In this document: positions 39,074 to 48,126 of the stretch, in pieces
Position numbering within the stretch: position 1 is the stretch's first letter
How the letters are laid out: each line of letters starts with the position of its first letter
Assembly (NCBI RefSeq): GCF_022387135.1
Contig: NZ_CP092462.1
Coordinates: 3,658,001-3,722,000, forward strand
Length of the DNA: 64,000 bases
Source: Comamonas sp. B21-038
GTDB lineage: Bacteria > Pseudomonadota > Gammaproteobacteria > Burkholderiales > Burkholderiaceae_C
Reading direction: 5' to 3'
Translations under genes and position numbers: made by a program
The notes under the pieces: model-generated
Databases searched by the model: none
Seen by the model: only the letters and a program-made list of their open reading frames with translations
Told to the model about the DNA's origin: nothing

Positions 39074-39730
39074 TCAGCGCAGGCCAGGTGCAGCGGCTGC
39101 GCCCGTCAGGCCGTCAAAGGTGGTCCCGGTCACCCAGTCAATGATCTGGTCATGGGTGTACTGGCCCGAGTCGTTGAGCAGGCCCAGCACCGGATCGCAG
39201 GCACGCGCAAACAAGGTATAGAGCACCAGCTCGGCAGGCAAGGCCGCTGGCAGTTGGCCGCCGGTCTGGGCCTCGGTGATCCAGATGCTGAGCCGGTTGC
39301 TCAGCGCAATGAGGCGGTCCATGTAGGCATCGTTGGATTGCAGCGACGCGCTGAGGTTGGAGTTTTGCGCCGGCAGCGAGGGCATTTGCCCTTCCAGCTG
39401 GGTGCGCATGGCCCAGCGCACCACCGCCTTCAACTGCTCCAGTGCCCCAATGGGCTGGCCGGACTCCGCCGCCTCTTCGGCCGCACTGCGCAAGCCATCG
39501 ACAAAGGCCAACGCGCGGTCCAGCACCCCGACCATCGCAGCGCCGGCCAATTCCTCCTTCGACGTGAACAGCTTGTAGAGACTGGCCTTGGCCATGCCCG
39601 CTTCCGCCGCCACCTCGTCGACGGTCATCGCGTCGTAGCCCTTGGTCGCGAGCAGCCGGTTGACCGCCGTCACGATGGCCTCTTCACGCACACGCTGTAT
39701 TTGTTCCTTGATGGCAGACCGAGCATTCAT
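39074..39730 (-). CDS. TetR-family regulator divergent from fatty-acid-modification cluster
   Basis: A 218-residue TetR regulator with helix-turn-helix YDAMTVDEVAAEAGMAKASLYKLF. The C-terminal ligand domain is variable and gives no clue to ligand. It is divergent from the eight-gene cluster starting at 39875, with 144 bp between starts containing an inverted repeat TGAACT-CATC-AGTTCA, so it is the likely regulator of that cluster. It has the typical size. Confidence 0.87.
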   Translation of the reverse strand: MNARSAIKEQIQRVREEAIVTAVNRLLATKGYDAMTVDEVAAEAGMAKASLYKLFTSKEELAGAAMVGVLDRALAFVDGLRSAAEEAAESGQPIGALEQLKAVVRWAMRTQLEGQMPSLPAQNSNLSASLQSNDAYMDRLIALSNRLSIWITEAQTGGQLPAALPAELVLYTLFARACDPVLGLLNDSGQYTHDQIIDWVTGTTFDGLTGAAAAPGLR

Positions 39731-39803
39731 GCCGCCATTTTATGACGTCGAAGGTCAGGAAGAAAACTAAATGGTGCAAATTTGATATTTGTGGTTTATA
39801 GTG

Positions 39804-39819
39804 TGAACTCATCAGTTCA
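39804..39819. promoter_or_regulatory. Candidate operator between TetR gene and FAD/CFA cluster
   Basis: TGAACT and AGTTCA flank CATC. A further half site GGTTCA lies about 15 bp downstream. It is the only clear inverted repeat in the divergent promoter, so it probably binds the TetR protein. Confidence 0.5.
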
Positions 39820-39874
39820 ACAATTGATCTTTGAGGTTCAAACGTTTGGCTGTCGTATCTACAAGGGGCCTTTC

Positions 39875-41221
39875 ATGCAACGCATCGCTGTCATCGGATC
39901 GGGCATCTCTGGGCTGGCCGCTGCCGCCCACCTGGCCCGCTCGCAGACATCGCACCGGGTCTGCCTGCTGGAGGGCGGCAGCCATTTCGGCGGCCATGCC
40001 AACACGGTGGACCTGCGCCTGAACGGCATCACGCACGGCGTGGACACCGGCTTTCTGGTGTTCAACCACCGCACCTACCCCTTGCTGACCCAGCTCTTCC
40101 AAGACCTGGATGTCGATACGGTCGCCTCGGAGATGTCGTTCTCCGTCCAGGTGCCCGGTGCCAACGGGGCATCCGCGCTGGAGTGGAGCGGCCGGTCCCT
40201 GGCCAGCGTGTTTGCCCAAAAACGCAACCTGCTGCGCCCGCGTTTCTGGGGCATGCTGCAGGACATCGCCCGCTTCAACCGCCTGACCACCGGGATCGCC
40301 GAGCGCCAGGCCGAGGCAGAGATGACCGCACCGATCGCTGCATTCCTGGACCAGCACCGCTTCTCTGAGGCGTTCCGCAGCGACTACCTGCTGCCGATGC
40401 TGGGCTGCATCTGGTCCTGCCCGACGGACCAGATGCTGCGCTTCCCCGTCGCCACGATGATCCGCTTCTGCCACAACCACGGCCTGATCCAGGTGCGGGA
40501 CCGGCCGCAGTGGTACAGCGTGCGCGCAGGCTCGCGCCAGTATGTGCGCCGCCTGCTGGCCCGATTCACGCAGGATGGCCGCCACGAGGCGCGGCTGAAC
40601 ACGCCGGTGCTCGGCCTGCAGCGCCACCCACAGGGCGTCATGGTACAGATGGCCCAGGGCGCCGAATGGTTTGATGCCGTGGTTCTGGCCTGCCACAGCG
40701 ACCAGGCCTTGCAGCTGCTGGGCGACGGCGCGACGGCCGCTGAACGCGCGGTGCTCGGCAGCATCCGCTACCAGCCCAACGAGGCGGTCCTGCATACCGA
40801 CAGCAGCGTGCTGCCCCAGCGCCGGGCGGCCTGGGCCGCATGGAACTACGAGCGCGCAGCCGCCTCCAGCGCGGAGCAGGCGGGCGTCTGCCTGCACTAC
40901 CTGATCAACCAGCTCCAGCCCCTGCCTTGGCAGCAGCCGGTGCTGGTGTCGCTCAACCCGGCACGCCCGATTGCCGCAGACCAGGTACATGCCCGCATCC
41001 ACTACAGCCACCCGGTGTTTGACCAGGCGGCCATCCTGGCCCAGCGCCAGCTGCCCCAACTGCAGGGCCAGCTGAGCACCTGGTATTGCGGTGCCTGGTG
41101 CGGCTATGGCTTCCACGAGGACGGACTGCGGTCCGGCCTGGCGGCCGCTGAGAGCCTGTGCCAGTCGCTGGCCGGCGCAGCGCCAGCCGTGCAAGCACCT
41201 ATGCTGGAGGAGGCTGCATGA
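39875..41221 (+). CDS. FAD-dependent amine-oxidase-like oxidoreductase (CFA cluster)
   Basis: A 448-residue flavoprotein. GSGISGLAAAAHLA binds FAD, then GGHANTVDL and GVDTGFLVFN; ENAD-like blocks FWGMLQDIARFNR and PMLGCIWSCP follow, and the C-terminal FAD contact is CGAWCGYGFHEDG. This is the amine-oxidase-like family found next to CFA-synthase-like genes, where it is thought to desaturate or oxidise modified acyl chains. The ATG at 39875 is preferred over an open upstream extension. It is coupled by ATGA to the DUF1365 gene. Confidence 0.88.
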   Translation: MQRIAVIGSGISGLAAAAHLARSQTSHRVCLLEGGSHFGGHANTVDLRLNGITHGVDTGFLVFNHRTYPLLTQLFQDLDVDTVASEMSFSVQVPGANGASALEWSGRSLASVFAQKRNLLRPRFWGMLQDIARFNRLTTGIAERQAEAEMTAPIAAFLDQHRFSEAFRSDYLLPMLGCIWSCPTDQMLRFPVATMIRFCHNHGLIQVRDRPQWYSVRAGSRQYVRRLLARFTQDGRHEARLNTPVLGLQRHPQGVMVQMAQGAEWFDAVVLACHSDQALQLLGDGATAAERAVLGSIRYQPNEAVLHTDSSVLPQRRAAWAAWNYERAAASSAEQAGVCLHYLINQLQPLPWQQPVLVSLNPARPIAADQVHARIHYSHPVFDQAAILAQRQLPQLQGQLSTWYCGAWCGYGFHEDGLRSGLAAAESLCQSLAGAAPAVQAPMLEEAA

Positions 41222-41970
41222 GCAACCGCTCGCTGATCGGCTTTGGCCACATCTGGCACCAGCGCTTGCGCCCGGTGGTGCATGCCTTCCGCTACCCCGG
41301 GTACTTCCTGCTGCTGCCTTTGCGCAGCTTGCGCGACCAGCCCGATGCGGTGCTGCGCCGCAACCGGCGCGCGGCGATCAGCTTTCGTGACTGCGACCAT
41401 GGCGACGGCAGTGCGGACTGCCTGGCCTGGTTTGACCAGCTGCTGCAGCAGGAAGGCATCGGGGACGCGGTCGGCGAGGTCTGGCTGCACACCTTCCCGC
41501 GTGTGCTGGGCTATGCGTTCAAACCCGTCAGCTTCTGGTATGCGCACCGCGCCGATGGCTCGCTGGCCGCAGTGCTGGCCGAGGTCAACAACACCTTTGG
41601 CGAACGCCATGCCTACCTGCTGGCCGGGCCCGATCTGGCCTGGGGAACAGAACAGGTCGCGGCCAAGTGCTTCCATGTGTCGCCGTTTTGCAAGGTGCAG
41701 GGCGAGTACCGCTTCCGCTTTGTGCGCAGCGACAGCCGCAACCTGGTGCAGGTCGATCTGCATGACGAGGCGGGGCCGCTGCTGCGCACCGGCGTCGCAG
41801 GCACGCTGCAGCCGTTGACCCGCGCCACCGTGCGGCGCGCATTCTGGGGCATGCCCTTGATGACCTGGGGCGTCGTGTTCCGCATCCACTGGCAGGCGCT
41901 GCGCCTTTGGTGCAAACGCCTGCCTTTCCACCGCAAACCCTCCGAGCCCAAGAGCCTCGTCACACGATGA
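41218..41970 (+). CDS. DUF1365 family protein
   Basis: A 250-residue protein with DUF1365 marks: HQRLRPVVHAFRYPGYFLLL, GEVWLHTFPRVLGYAFKPVSFWY, AEVNNTFGERHAYLL and HVSPFCKVQGEYRF. The family always sits with the FAD oxidoreductase and CFA-like methyltransferase and is assumed to take part in the same acyl-chain change; its chemistry is unknown. Linked at both ends by ATGA. Confidence 0.92.
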   Translation: MSNRSLIGFGHIWHQRLRPVVHAFRYPGYFLLLPLRSLRDQPDAVLRRNRRAAISFRDCDHGDGSADCLAWFDQLLQQEGIGDAVGEVWLHTFPRVLGYAFKPVSFWYAHRADGSLAAVLAEVNNTFGERHAYLLAGPDLAWGTEQVAAKCFHVSPFCKVQGEYRFRFVRSDSRNLVQVDLHDEAGPLLRTGVAGTLQPLTRATVRRAFWGMPLMTWGVVFRIHWQALRLWCKRLPFHRKPSEPKSLVTR

Positions 41971-43238
41971 ACTCCACCACTGCACCCCTGCCGAGCCCGT
42001 CCGCCCCAGCCGGACGCTCCACCCCCCGCAGCGCGCGCCAGGTGCTGCAGCTGCTGGAACATCTGCCCCGCGGCCAGCTGGACCTGCAACTGCCCGATGG
42101 GCGGGTGCGGCACTTCCGCCAGCAGGCCACAGCCCAGGCCGATGCACGCTGCGTCATCCACGACTGGGATGCGCTGGACCGCGTTCAGCGCTCGGGCGAC
42201 ATAGGATTGGCCGAAGGCTATATCGACGGCCAATGGGACAGTCCGGACCTCAGCGCGCTGCTGCGCCTGTGCATCGCCAACCGTGATCACCTGGAGCAGC
42301 TGGTGTACGGCAGCTGGTGGGGGCGGCTGGGCTTTCGGCTGCGCCACCTGCTGCGCCGCAATACGCGAGCGGGCAGTGCCAGAAACATCCATGCCCACTA
42401 TGACCTGGGCAATGACTTCTACCGCCTGTTTCTCGATCCGGGCATGAGCTACAGCGCAGCCTGGTTTGTCGGGCGCGACGCCCCGGCACGGGCCCAGGCC
42501 GACCTGGGCCAGGCCCAGGATGCCAAGATGCGGCAGGCGCTGCGGCAAACCGGACTGCAGCCGGGCCAGCGCCTGCTGGAGATCGGGTGTGGATGGGGCG
42601 GCTTGGCGCAGATGGCAGCCGAGGGATTTGGTGCGCAGGTCACCGGTGTGACGCTGTCGCGCGAACAGCTGCTGTGGGGACGGCAGCGCATCGCCGATGC
42701 GGGACTGGCGCATCAGGTCGATCTGCGCTACCAGGATTACCGCGACCTGGCGGCCGAGCACCAGGCGCAACCCTTTGATGCCATCGTGTCCATCGAGATG
42801 TTTGAAGCCGTGGGGCATGAATACTGGGGCAGCTACTTCCAGACGCTGCGCCAGTGCCTCAAGCCCGGCGGCCGGGCCTGCGTGCAGTCGATCACTTTGC
42901 GCAACGACCTGTTTGCACGTTACCTGCACTCGACCGACTTCATCCAGCAGTACATCTTTCCCGGGGGGCTGCTGCCCAGCACCGAAGCCTTTGAGCAGGA
43001 GGCGCTGCGGGCCGGACTGGTCGTGGAACACAAGCTGCATTTTGGCAGCGACTATGCCGAGACGCTGAGGCGCTGGCGCGACGCTTTCGAGCGCCAGCTC
43101 GATGCCGTCCGGGACCAGGGCTTTGACGAGCGTTTCATCCGTATCTGGCGCTTCTACCTCGCTTACTGCGAGGCATCGTTCGACATGGGCAATACCGATG
43201 TGGTCCAGTTCACGTTGCGCAGGCCCGACCATGCTTGA
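41967..43238 (+). CDS. Cyclopropane-fatty-acid-synthase-like SAM methyltransferase
   Basis: A 423-residue SAM-dependent enzyme of the CFA-synthase family. NIHAHYDLGNDFYRLFLDPGMSYS, SAM motif I LLEIGCGWGGLA, VTLSREQ, then SIEMFEAVGHEYW and IQQYIFPGG are typical. It methylates or cyclopropanates unsaturated acyl chains of phospholipids at the membrane. Cluster context suggests the group linked with modified fatty acids rather than the stand-alone stationary-phase CFA enzyme. Coupled by ATGA upstream and an 8-nt overlap downstream. Confidence 0.9.
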   Translation: MNSTTAPLPSPSAPAGRSTPRSARQVLQLLEHLPRGQLDLQLPDGRVRHFRQQATAQADARCVIHDWDALDRVQRSGDIGLAEGYIDGQWDSPDLSALLRLCIANRDHLEQLVYGSWWGRLGFRLRHLLRRNTRAGSARNIHAHYDLGNDFYRLFLDPGMSYSAAWFVGRDAPARAQADLGQAQDAKMRQALRQTGLQPGQRLLEIGCGWGGLAQMAAEGFGAQVTGVTLSREQLLWGRQRIADAGLAHQVDLRYQDYRDLAAEHQAQPFDAIVSIEMFEAVGHEYWGSYFQTLRQCLKPGGRACVQSITLRNDLFARYLHSTDFIQQYIFPGGLLPSTEAFEQEALRAGLVVEHKLHFGSDYAETLRRWRDAFERQLDAVRDQGFDERFIRIWRFYLAYCEASFDMGNTDVVQFTLRRPDHA

Positions 43239-43800
43239 CCTGCGCCGACGCCAAACCCTGTGCTGGGGCGCCAGCCTTGTTGCTCTTTCCACCACTGCCA
43301 TGACCCACGACCTCCTCGCTGCCACACCTGCCATCCCTGCCGAGCTGGGCACCGCCTTGCCCGGCGCGCGCCTGGTCGGCACCGGTGTGCTGCGGTTTTT
43401 TGGACTGCGGGTCTACGAGGCGCGGCTGTGGGCGCCTGCCGGCTTCAACCCGCAGGACTACACACGCCAGCCTTTTGCGCTGGAGCTGGTCTACGACCGC
43501 AAGCTTGAGGGTGAGGCCATTGCGGAGCGCTCCATTGCCGAGATGCGCCGGGTGGCGCCCTTCTCGGAGGACCAGGCCCGCCAGTGGCTGCGCATGATGA
43601 AGCAGGCCTTTCCCAATGTGGCGGCGCAGGACCGCCTGCTGGGCCTGAACGACGGCACAGGCAAGGTCGTCTTCCTGCACAACGGGCGCGAGACCGCCGC
43701 CATTGACGATGCGCTGTACGCGCGCCTGTTCTTTGGCATCTGGCTGTCGGAGCAAACCAGCGCACCGGCACTGCGCGCTGCGCTGCTGGGCCAAAGCTGA
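43231..43800 (+). CDS. Chalcone-isomerase-like domain secreted protein
   Basis: A 189-residue protein of the bacterial chalcone-isomerase-like family: LVGTGVLRFFGLRVYEARLW, LELVYDRKLEGEAIAERS, WLRMMKQAFPNV and LFFGIWLSEQTSAP. The N-terminus is a signal peptide with RRRQTL, possibly twin-arginine-like. Bacterial members are periplasmic; catalytic chalcone activity is not expected. It overlaps the methyltransferase gene and precedes an MFS gene by 12 nt. Confidence 0.85.
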   Translation: MLDLRRRQTLCWGASLVALSTTAMTHDLLAATPAIPAELGTALPGARLVGTGVLRFFGLRVYEARLWAPAGFNPQDYTRQPFALELVYDRKLEGEAIAERSIAEMRRVAPFSEDQARQWLRMMKQAFPNVAAQDRLLGLNDGTGKVVFLHNGRETAAIDDALYARLFFGIWLSEQTSAPALRAALLGQS

Positions 43801-43812
43801 GGACGGTCCGCG

Positions 43813-45102
43813 ATGCATGCCATCCCGGTTCAGCAAGCGCTTTCCTGGCGCACGGGGCTGGCCTATGGCGCGCTGGCTGCACCGCTGGCCTTTGTATCGC
43901 TGCCGTTGTATGTGACCCTGCCCCACTACTACGCGGCCGAGGCCGGTGCGCCACTGGCCGGCTTGGGGGCCGTGCTGCTCGCCACCCGGGCCTTTGATGC
44001 ACTGCTGGACCCGGCGCTGGGCCGCCTGGCAGACCGCCTGCTGCAGCGCGGGCGAGGTGCCGCCTGGCTGGCGGCGGCACTGGGCAGTCTGGCCATGGCC
44101 CTGGGGTTTTTTGCGCTATGGCACCCGCCCGCCAGCCACCCGGTCCAGATGCTGGGCTGGCTCGCAGCCTGCCTGCTGCTGAGCACCTTGGCTTACAGCG
44201 CGGTTGCCATCCTGCACCAGACCTGGGGCACCCGCTGGGGCGGCCAGGCAGCCTGGCGCACCCAGGTGACTGCCTGGCGCGAGGGCGCCACGTTGGTGGG
44301 CGTACTCACGGCCAGCGTCTTGCCCAGCCTGCTGGGCATGGATGCGACCAGTGCGGTGCTGCTGGCCGCGCTGGGCCTGGGTTTGCTGGGCTTGTACCGG
44401 CTGCGCGATCCGCGCGCGGGCGCTGCAGATGCGGTTGCACGGGCCGCACCGCGCGGTAGCCTGCCCCAGGCCTCGCCGTGGCGCGATGCCGCCTTTCGCC
44501 GGCTGCTGTCGGTCTTCATGCTCAACGGCATTGCGGCGGCCATACCGGCCACGCTCTTGCCTTTCTTTGTCGTGGACCGGCTCCAGGCGCCCGAGCTGCT
44601 GCCGCTGTTCTTGCTGTGCTACTTCGCCGCTGCAGCCCTTGGGCTGCCGCTGTGGGTGAAAGCCGTTGCCCGCTGGGGCCTGGCGCCCAGCTGGCGCGCC
44701 GGCATGCTGGCCAGCGTCATTGCATTTTTCTCGGCGTCCCTGCTGGGCGCGGGGGATGCCTGGGCCTTTGCCGCCATCTGCATCGCCAGCGGCCTGGCGC
44801 TGGGCGCAGACCTGGCGGTGCCTGGTGCGCTGCTGACCGGTGTGATCCACGAATCTGGCCATGGGGGATCCGGCGACGGGCGTTACCTGGGCTGGTGGGC
44901 CTGCGCCACCAAGCTCAACCTGGCTCTCGCCGCCGGGTTGTGCCTGCCGCTGCTCGCCATTGCGGGCTACCACAGCGGCAGCACCGCCCCCGCCGGTCTA
45001 CAGGCGCTGGCCTGGGCCTATGGCGGTCTGCCCTGCCTGCTCAAGTTGTTGGCCCTGGCCTCACTCTGGCGCGCTGAACGCCTGCAACCCTCCTGGAGGT
45101 AA
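43813..45102 (+). CDS. MFS transporter (GPH/MelB-like)
   Basis: A 429-residue polytopic transporter. The N-terminal half has LPHYYAAEAGAPLAGLGAVLL then ATRAFDALLDPALGRLADR, the sugar/cation symporter (GPH) pattern also found in the CFA-type cluster. About 12 helices. Substrate unknown; in this context a lipid-related compound is possible. GGAGGTAATG overlaps the next start. Confidence 0.85.
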   Translation: MHAIPVQQALSWRTGLAYGALAAPLAFVSLPLYVTLPHYYAAEAGAPLAGLGAVLLATRAFDALLDPALGRLADRLLQRGRGAAWLAAALGSLAMALGFFALWHPPASHPVQMLGWLAACLLLSTLAYSAVAILHQTWGTRWGGQAAWRTQVTAWREGATLVGVLTASVLPSLLGMDATSAVLLAALGLGLLGLYRLRDPRAGAADAVARAAPRGSLPQASPWRDAAFRRLLSVFMLNGIAAAIPATLLPFFVVDRLQAPELLPLFLLCYFAAAALGLPLWVKAVARWGLAPSWRAGMLASVIAFFSASLLGAGDAWAFAAICIASGLALGADLAVPGALLTGVIHESGHGGSGDGRYLGWWACATKLNLALAAGLCLPLLAIAGYHSGSTAPAGLQALAWAYGGLPCLLKLLALASLWRAERLQPSWR

Positions 45103-45104
45103 TG

Positions 45105-45680
45105 ATGACATCCCCACCCTGCACCCACCGGTTCCTGACCCTGCGGCGCGCCGGAATCGGCCTGGCCTTGGTCGGCACGATCGCTGTGCTGAGCGCCTGC
45201 GCCAGCCCCCCGGTCGAAGACTACGCCCAGGAGCGCCCGGCGCTGGACCTGCGCCAGTACTTCAACGGCCCGCTCACGGCGCATGGCATGTTCACCGACC
45301 GCCAGGGCAAGGTGGTCAAGCGCTTTACCGTGCACATGACCGGCAGGTGGACGGGCAATGACGGCGTGCTGGAAGAGCACTTTGTCTACAGCGATGGCAC
45401 GACGCAGGAGCGCACCTGGCACATCCAGTACCTGGGTGAAGGGCGCTATAGCGGCCAGGCAGGGGATGTGGTCGGCCCGGCCACGGGCCAGGCTGCCGGC
45501 AACGCGCTGCACTGGAACTACGTGCTGGCCTTGCCGGTGAACGGAAGGGTCTGGAACGTACGGATGGACGACTGGATGTACCTGATGGACGGGCGCACGA
45601 TGCTCAACCGCACCGCGATGAGCAAGTTCGGTATCCACCTGGGCGATCTGACCATTGCATTCACCAAGGAGCCGGGATAA
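45105..45680 (+). CDS. DUF3833 lipoprotein
   Basis: A 191-residue lipoprotein with signal peptide ending VLSAC. DUF3833 marks are LRQYFNGPLTAHGMFTDRQG, VKRFTVHMTGRW, VYSDGTTQERTWHI and DWMYLMDGRTMLNRTAMSKFG. GGAGG is 5 nt before ATG 45105, better than the ATG at 45102 that overlaps the MFS stop. It ends in TAATG with the SDR gene. It belongs to the fatty-acid-modification set; role unknown. Confidence 0.9.
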   Translation: MTSPPCTHRFLTLRRAGIGLALVGTIAVLSACASPPVEDYAQERPALDLRQYFNGPLTAHGMFTDRQGKVVKRFTVHMTGRWTGNDGVLEEHFVYSDGTTQERTWHIQYLGEGRYSGQAGDVVGPATGQAAGNALHWNYVLALPVNGRVWNVRMDDWMYLMDGRTMLNRTAMSKFGIHLGDLTIAFTKEPG

Positions 45681-46471
45681 TGCCGCTGCTGCAAGCCAGG
45701 CTCAATCTGCCGATGCCCGACTGGCAAGGCCGATCCGCTTGGGTGATTGGTGCCTCCACCGGCATTGGCCGGGCCACGGCGGAGGCGCTGCATGCACGGG
45801 GCGCGCGCGTCGTCGTATCGGCCCGGGATGGCGCAGCGCTGCAGGACTTTGCCAACAGCCGCCCTGGCTGCCTGGCACTGGCGCTGGATGTGAGCCAGCC
45901 AGGCACAGTGGCCGCAGCCGCGCAAGCCGTGCATACCGCCTTAGGTGCTGCGCCCGACCTGGTGCTGTACTGTGCAGGCTATTACCGGCCACTGCGCGCC
46001 ACCGCATTCGACCTCGAAGAGATGCAGAAACATCTGGCGGTCAACTATGTCGGCGTGCTCCATGTGCTGGACGCCGTGCTTCCGATGCTGTTGCAGGCGG
46101 GGCAAGGCCATATCGCGCTGGTTGGCAGTGTCGCAGGCTACCGGGGGCTGCCGATGTCGCTGGCCTATGGCCCCACCAAGGCGGCGCTCAACAACCTGGC
46201 AGAAAACCTCTACCTCGACCTGCACCCCCAAGGGCTGGGCGTGTCCATCATCAACCCCGGCTTTGTCGAGACCCCGCTGACCGCCCAGAACAGCTTCCGG
46301 ATGCCGGCACTGATCAGCTCCGCCGAAGCGGCGCAGCACATTCTGCAAGGCTGGGCGCGCGGACAGTTTGAGATGAACTTCCCCCGCCGCTTTACCCGCT
46401 GGATGCGGCTGCTGCGCTGCCTGCCCGACCGCTGGTACTTTGCCAGCGTGCGCCGCATCACCAAGGCCTGA
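45680..46471 (+). CDS. Short-chain dehydrogenase/reductase (CFA cluster)
   Basis: A 263-residue SDR. SAWVIGASTGIGRATAEAL binds NAD(P), then YCAGYYRPL, HIALVGSVAGYRG, and catalytic YGPTKAAL (Tyr/Lys) with INPGFVETPLT. Enzymes of this subgroup accompany DUF3833 and DUF1365 genes. One-base overlap with the upstream stop. Substrate unknown; likely an acyl or lipid-derived carbonyl. Confidence 0.9.
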   Translation: MPLLQARLNLPMPDWQGRSAWVIGASTGIGRATAEALHARGARVVVSARDGAALQDFANSRPGCLALALDVSQPGTVAAAAQAVHTALGAAPDLVLYCAGYYRPLRATAFDLEEMQKHLAVNYVGVLHVLDAVLPMLLQAGQGHIALVGSVAGYRGLPMSLAYGPTKAALNNLAENLYLDLHPQGLGVSIINPGFVETPLTAQNSFRMPALISSAEAAQHILQGWARGQFEMNFPRRFTRWMRLLRCLPDRWYFASVRRITKA

Positions 46472-46605
46472 TGCGGGGGCTGGGACGACAGCAGCACGGC
46501 ATGCGCGCCCATTGCCGGTAGCCCCGCAGTGGGCCAGTCTTGCAGCAGACCTGTTCATCCACTTCTCCCGTTTGGCCCTGCCCTAGACACAAAAGGAAAT
46601 CTACG

Positions 46606-47154
46606 ATGCCTTTCTGCACAAGCGCTCTCATCCGCGCCACGGCCATGGCGCTGGTCATCACCGGCACTGCCGTCGCGCTGCCCGGTTGCGCCGTTTCCGT
46701 TCCCCCAGGTGTTCAGCCGGTCAGCAACTTTGACGCCAGCAAATACATGGGCACCTGGTATGAGCTGGCACGCATTGACCACCGCTTTGAAAAGGGCCTG
46801 ACCCAGGTGACTGCCACCTACAGCCTCAATGCCGATGGCAGCGTGACCGTGCTGAACCGCGGCTATGACCCTGTCAAGCAGCAGTGGAGGGAGGCCCAAG
46901 GCAAGGCACGCTTCCTGCGCCAGGCCGATGAGGCTGCGTTGAAGGTCTCGTTCTTCGGCCCTTTCTACGGCGGCTACAACGTGGTCAGCCTCGATGACCA
47001 GTACCAGACCGCCTTGGTCATCGGCAGCAGCGTCGATTACGTCTGGATCCTCTCGCGCAGCAAGACCATTGCGGAGGCCCAACGGCAAGCCCTGCTTGAG
47101 AAAGCGCAGTCGCTGGGTGTCGATTTGGCGCAGGTGATACGGGTGGAGCAGTAA
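46606..47154 (+). CDS. blc: Outer-membrane lipocalin, Blc type
   Basis: A 182-residue lipoprotein lipocalin. The signal ends at lipobox ALPGC; NFDASKYMGTWYELARIDHRF is the GxW lipocalin signature, with YSLNADGSVTVLNRGYD, GPFYGGYNVVSLDDQY and YVWILSRSKTI following, as in Blc, which binds fatty acids or lysophospholipids. AAGGAAAT precedes the ATG. It ends the fatty-acid-modification cluster, 134 bp after SDR, and may have its own promoter. Confidence 0.92.
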   Translation: MPFCTSALIRATAMALVITGTAVALPGCAVSVPPGVQPVSNFDASKYMGTWYELARIDHRFEKGLTQVTATYSLNADGSVTVLNRGYDPVKQQWREAQGKARFLRQADEAALKVSFFGPFYGGYNVVSLDDQYQTALVIGSSVDYVWILSRSKTIAEAQRQALLEKAQSLGVDLAQVIRVEQ

Positions 47155-47197
47155 CCGTGCCTGGATGGATTGCCCCTGTTCATGGGCGCCCATAAAA

Positions 47198-47218
47198 AAC
47201 GCAGCCCCAGGCTGCGTT
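47198..47218. terminator. Terminator between convergent lipocalin and DUF3617 genes
   Basis: AACGCAGCC pairs with GGCTGCGTT around CCA. On the minus strand it is followed by four more T's, a full T-run; on the plus strand by CTTACATT, a weak one. Confidence 0.8.
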
Positions 47219-47275
47219 CTTACATTCAAAAGCCCCCCGCGCCACCGCCCAAGCAGCGGCGCACGAGCCTCTCTA

Positions 47276-47866
47276 TCAGCAGTCGCCCACGCGCTTGCTG
47301 GTCACCGTGGTGGTCATCCCCTGACCGCCCATGTCCATCTTGCTGGTGACGGTGTTCTCGGTGGGCGAGACGTAGACGGCCTCAAGGTCCATGCTCATCT
47401 TGCCGTCGCCGCAGCTAAAGCGCATCGATTCCTTGTTGCCATCGCTCTTGACGTCGGCGGGGCTGCAGCCGGGCATGTTCTTCAACTGCGCATCGGCAAG
47501 CGATTGCAAGGTCTTGCCCGCCATCTCGGGGGTGATGCACATCTCTTGCACCAGCTTGCCGCCTTCGACCTTGGCATTGTCCAGGTTGGCGGCCTTCTTC
47601 TGCTCTGGTGTCATGGTCTTGAAGGCCTGCTCCATGCCGGCCAGCGCCTGCTGGCCCATGGGGCCACTCATCTCAGTGATGGCCTGCCACTTGCCCGGCT
47701 GTACCTTGGGTGCCGCCGCAGCGGGTGCCGGAGCCGGGGCTGCAGCAGGCGCCGCTGCCGGAGCGGCTGCTGGCGGGCTGCTGGGCGTGTCTTCCTTCTT
47801 GCTGCAGCCGATCAGTCCGGCACACACGACCACGGCCACGACGGCCATTCCTGTTAGTTTTTCCAT
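47276..47866 (-). CDS. DUF3617 family lipoprotein
   Basis: A 196-residue lipoprotein with lipobox GLIGC and a Pro/Ala linker. Residues from about 60 show the DUF3617 pattern: VQPGKWQAITEMSGPMG, MCITPEMAG, QLKNMPGC and then FSCGDGKMSMDLEAVYVSP. Two or more Cys in the domain may form disulphides. GAGGAGA lies 6 nt before ATG 47866; the longer frame to 48139 is not credible. It is divergent from the iron permease gene. Function unknown. Confidence 0.85.
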   Translation of the reverse strand: MEKLTGMAVVAVVVCAGLIGCSKKEDTPSSPPAAAPAAAPAAAPAPAPAAAAPKVQPGKWQAITEMSGPMGQQALAGMEQAFKTMTPEQKKAANLDNAKVEGGKLVQEMCITPEMAGKTLQSLADAQLKNMPGCSPADVKSDGNKESMRFSCGDGKMSMDLEAVYVSPTENTVTSKMDMGGQGMTTTVTSKRVGDC

Positions 47867-48101
47867 GTTGTATCTCCTCATTGCGGCACGGCACGGGCAT
47901 GCGGCGTGCGACGCGTTGCCCTCCCCATGAGCACAAGCGCGTGGCCGCAGTGTATCGATCCAAGGCGTAGAAATGGTTACCAATTGCGTTTCCAGCAGCG
48001 CCCCACCACACGCGCCGAGCCGGTCTGCAGAGCCGTTCTGGCGCTTCCGCCCCGCTGGGCGACTGCGGCAGTACAGAATGTAAACAAGCATAAAATACCG
48101 C

Positions 48102-48116
48102 GAATAATTCTTATTC
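48102..48116. promoter_or_regulatory. Candidate Fur box upstream of FTR1-cytochrome gene
   Basis: GAATAA and TTATTC flank TTC, 11 bp before the ATG at 48127, in an AT-rich leader. It resembles a Fur site (AT-rich inverted repeats of GATAAT type) and fits iron regulation of the downstream permease. Confidence 0.45.
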
Positions 48117-48126
48117 ATAACATTCC

